In this document: in pieces, positions 62,059 to 64,000 of the stretch
Layout of the letters: each line of letters starts with the position of its first letter
Numbering within the stretch: position 1 is the first letter of the stretch
Source of the DNA: Meghimatium bilineatum
Taxonomy: Eukaryota; Mollusca; Gastropoda; Stylommatophora; Philomycidae
Length of the DNA stretch: 64,000 nucleotides
Reading direction: 5' to 3'
Assembly (NCBI GenBank): GCA_034231615.1
Contig: CM067315.1
Coordinates: 17,649,513 to 17,713,512, forward strand
Notes under the pieces: model-generated
Seen by the model: the letters and a program-made list of their open reading frames with translations, nothing else
What the model was told of the DNA's origin: nothing
The model's database searches: none
Program-made: the position numbers and the translations under genes

Positions 62059-64000
62059 TGGCTACAATAGACCAAATTCGTGTGTCCAGAATACAATTTC
62101 TGTTCTAGTAAGCTGCAGTACACTCAATTTGTTAGTTATATGCCAGAATACAACGAGATCTGACATACTAAACAGCAAGAGACCTAATGTGTGTGTAGTA
62201 CGCCAGTTTTCTGACGTTTCTAGCTGCAATACATTAAATTAGTGTGTAAATTGCCAGGATATACAGAGTTTTGTTGTAGAATGCTGCAGTACACTCAATT
62301 TGTGAGTAATATGCCAGAATACAACGAGTTCTAACGTAGTAAGCTACAATACACCAAATTCGTGTGTAGAATACAATTTCTGGTGTAGTAAGCTGCAATA
62401 CAACGAAATCACGTGTACTAGACCAGAATACACTCAATTCTAGTGTAGAAAGCTTCAGTACAATGGGTTTGTGAGTAATATGCTAGAATAACAGAGTTTT
62501 GGCGTACTAAACTGCAATAGACCCAATTCGTGCGTAATACGACAATTCTGAAGTAGTAAGCTACAATAGACCATATTCGTGTGTCCAGAATACAATTTCT
62601 GGTGTAGTAACCTGCAGTACACTCAATTTGTTAGTTATATGCCAGAATACAACGAGATCTGACATACTAAACAGCAAGAGACCTAATTTGTGTGTAGTAC
62701 GCCAGTTTTCTGACGTCTCTAGCTGCAATACATCAAATTAGTGTGTAAATTGCCAGTATATACAGAGTTCTGTTGTAGAAAGCTGCAGTACACTCAATTT
62801 GTGAGTAATATTCCAGTATACAACGAGTTCTAACGTAGTAAGCTACAATACACCAAATTCGTGTGCAGAATACAATTTCTGGTGTAGTAAGCTGCAATAC
62901 AACGAAATCACGCGTAATAGACCAGAATACACTCAATTCTAGTGTAGAAAGCTTCAGTACAATGGGTTTGTGAGTAATATGCTAGAATAACAGAGTTTTG
63001 GCGTACTAAACTGCAATAGACCCAATTCGTGCGTAATACGACAATTCTGAAGTAGTAAGCTACAATAGACCAAATTCGTGTGTCCAGAATACAATTTCTG
63101 TTCTAGTAAGCTGCAGTACACTCAATTTGTTAGTTATATGCCAGAATACAACGAGATCTGACATACTAAACAGCAAGAGACCTAATTTGTGTGTAGTACG
63201 CCAGTTTTCTGACGTCTTAAGCTGCAATACATCAAATTAGTGTGTAAATTGCCAGGATATACAGAGTTCTGTTGTAGAAAGCTGCAGTACACTCAATTTG
63301 TGCGTAATATGCCAGAATACAACGAGTTCTAACGTAGTAAGCTACAATACACCAAATTCGTGTGCAGAATACAATTTCTGGTGTAGTAAGCTGCAATACA
63401 ACGAAATCACGAGTAATAGACCAGAATACACTCAATTCTAGTGTAGAAAGCTTCAGTACAATGGGTTTGTGAGTAATATGCTAGAATCACAGAGTTTTGG
63501 CGTAGTAAACTGCAATAGACCCAATTCGTGCGTAATACGACAATTCTGAAGTAGTAAGCTACAATAGACCAAATTCGTGTGTCCAGAATACAATTTCTGT
63601 TCTAGTAAGCTGCAGTACACTCAATTTGTTAGTTATATGCCAGAATACAACGAGATCTGACATACTAAACAGCAAGAGACCTAATTTGTGTGTAGTACGC
63701 CAGTTTTCTGACGTTTCTAGCTGCAATACATCAAATTAGTGTGTAAATTGCCAGGATATACAGAGTTCTGTTGTAGAATGCTGCAGTACACTCAATTTGT
63801 GAGTAATATGCCAGAATACAACGAGTTCTAACGTAGTAAGCTACAATACACCAAATTCGTGTGCAGAATACAATTTCTGGTGTAGTAAGCTGCAATACAA
63901 CGAAATCACGTGTAATAGACCAGAATACACTCAATTCTAGTGTAGAAAGCTTCAGTACAATGGGTTTGTGAGTAATATGCTAGAATAACAGAGTTTTGGC

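Larger units (their letters stand above)
1..64000. repeat. Satellite array, 499-bp monomer, whole window
   Basis: The window is a head-to-tail array with a dominant 499-bp period (for example unit starts 24, 523, 1022; 3659, 4158; 8365, 8864, 9363, 9862). I placed 139 unit starts. Full units are 492-501 bp; shorter ones are 217, 219 (one 221) or 441 bp; three are longer (603, 612 and 706 bp). Copies differ mostly by single substitutions and 1-4 bp indels. All units lie in one orientation except 49001-49207. No stretch over 300 bases is free of the repeat. Both window edges fall inside monomers, so the array continues outward. Such nested homogenised arrays are typical of eukaryotic heterochromatin; the family and species are not recognised. 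Confidence 0.98.
49212..64000 (+). repeat. Array block 8: 499- and 441-bp units
   Basis: Unit starts: 49212, 49711, 50210 (221), 50431, 50930 (441), 51371, 51870, 52369, 52868, 53367, 53866, 54365, 54861, 55360, 55859, 56358 (441), 56799, 57298, 57797, 58294 (612), 58906, 59405, 59904, 60403, 60902, 61399 (219), 61618 (441), 62059, 62558, 63057, 63556 (continues past the window). Shared variants include CCATATTCGTG with TAACCTGCAG (49212, 52369, 54861, 57298, 57797, 59405, 62558) and CCTAATGTGTG (units 51371, 56799, 58906, 62059). Confidence 0.88.

Noticed and set aside
1-64000. CRISPR array
   Set aside because: There are no constant repeats separated by unique spacers; all intervals are themselves repeated and the units are far too long. 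No cas genes are present.
1-64000. Telomere repeats, rRNA spacer, tRNA or polymerase III promoter boxes
   Set aside because: No tandem TTAGG-like run, no rRNA sequence, and no GGTTCRANNCC-type B box in the consensus monomer.
1-64000. Transposon ends or insertions
   Set aside because: Every unit-to-unit transition is explained by satellite sequence; no foreign segment, terminal repeat or target-site duplication was seen, including at the inverted segment.

Overview
The whole 64 kb window is one uninterrupted tandem satellite array. I found no gene, RNA gene, transposon, CRISPR array or unique sequence, and the array runs off both ends. The canonical monomer is 499 bp. Taking the conserved AAGCTACAATAGACC (or ...ACACC) as monomer start, I placed 139 unit starts (24, 523, 1022 ... 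63556). Each full monomer is built from nine diverged subrepeats of 49-60 bp (51, 60, 52, 59, 60, 49, 60, 59, 49 bp = 499) that clearly descend from one roughly 60-bp ancestor. A third level, higher-order repeats (HORs), is shown by shared private variants at fixed offsets of about 1.0, 1.2, 2.2, 2.5, 3.15, 3.2 and 10 kb.

Organism: nothing identifies the species. A nested, homogenised, gene-free array of this size at about 39% G+C points to eukaryotic heterochromatin (pericentromeric, subtelomeric or interstitial). I do not recognise the family. CpG is only mildly depleted (about 13 per monomer), which argues weakly against a heavily CpG-methylated genome.

Layout. 1-3441: a 1,209-bp HOR with 219-bp short units. 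3442-12561: mixed 497-500 bp units, two 217-bp short units, and a 706-bp chimeric unit at the right end. 12562-22611: 217-bp short units, then two copies of a seven-unit 3,206-bp HOR. 22612-32376: a segmental duplication of the previous block (offset 10,050 then 10,549 bp), ending in a five-unit 2,208-bp HOR. 32377-40801: almost pure 499-bp units with a tandem 2,495-bp (5 x 499) duplication. 40802-48608: a 1,000-bp dimer HOR, then a 3,153-bp HOR carrying a 441-bp deletion monomer. 48609-49211: the one unit containing an inverted segment. 49212-64000: more 499- and 441-bp units, a 612-bp expanded unit, and another 3,153-bp interval.

The most notable points are: (1) a single 207-bp strand switch at 49001-49207, with 5 bp of microhomology at its left edge and a perfect donor sequence in a downstream monomer; (2) recurrent 217/219-bp short units explained by exchange between subrepeats 1 and 6, whose size difference from 499 (282/280 bp) equals the spacing of those subrepeats; (3) a 58-bp deletion monomer found only right of 40 kb, and other variants found only on the left, giving a record of array growth; (4) two expanded units (706 and 612 bp). 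Minus-strand reading frames of 64-124 codons recur throughout, but they follow from 60-bp periodicity (a multiple of three) and are not genes.
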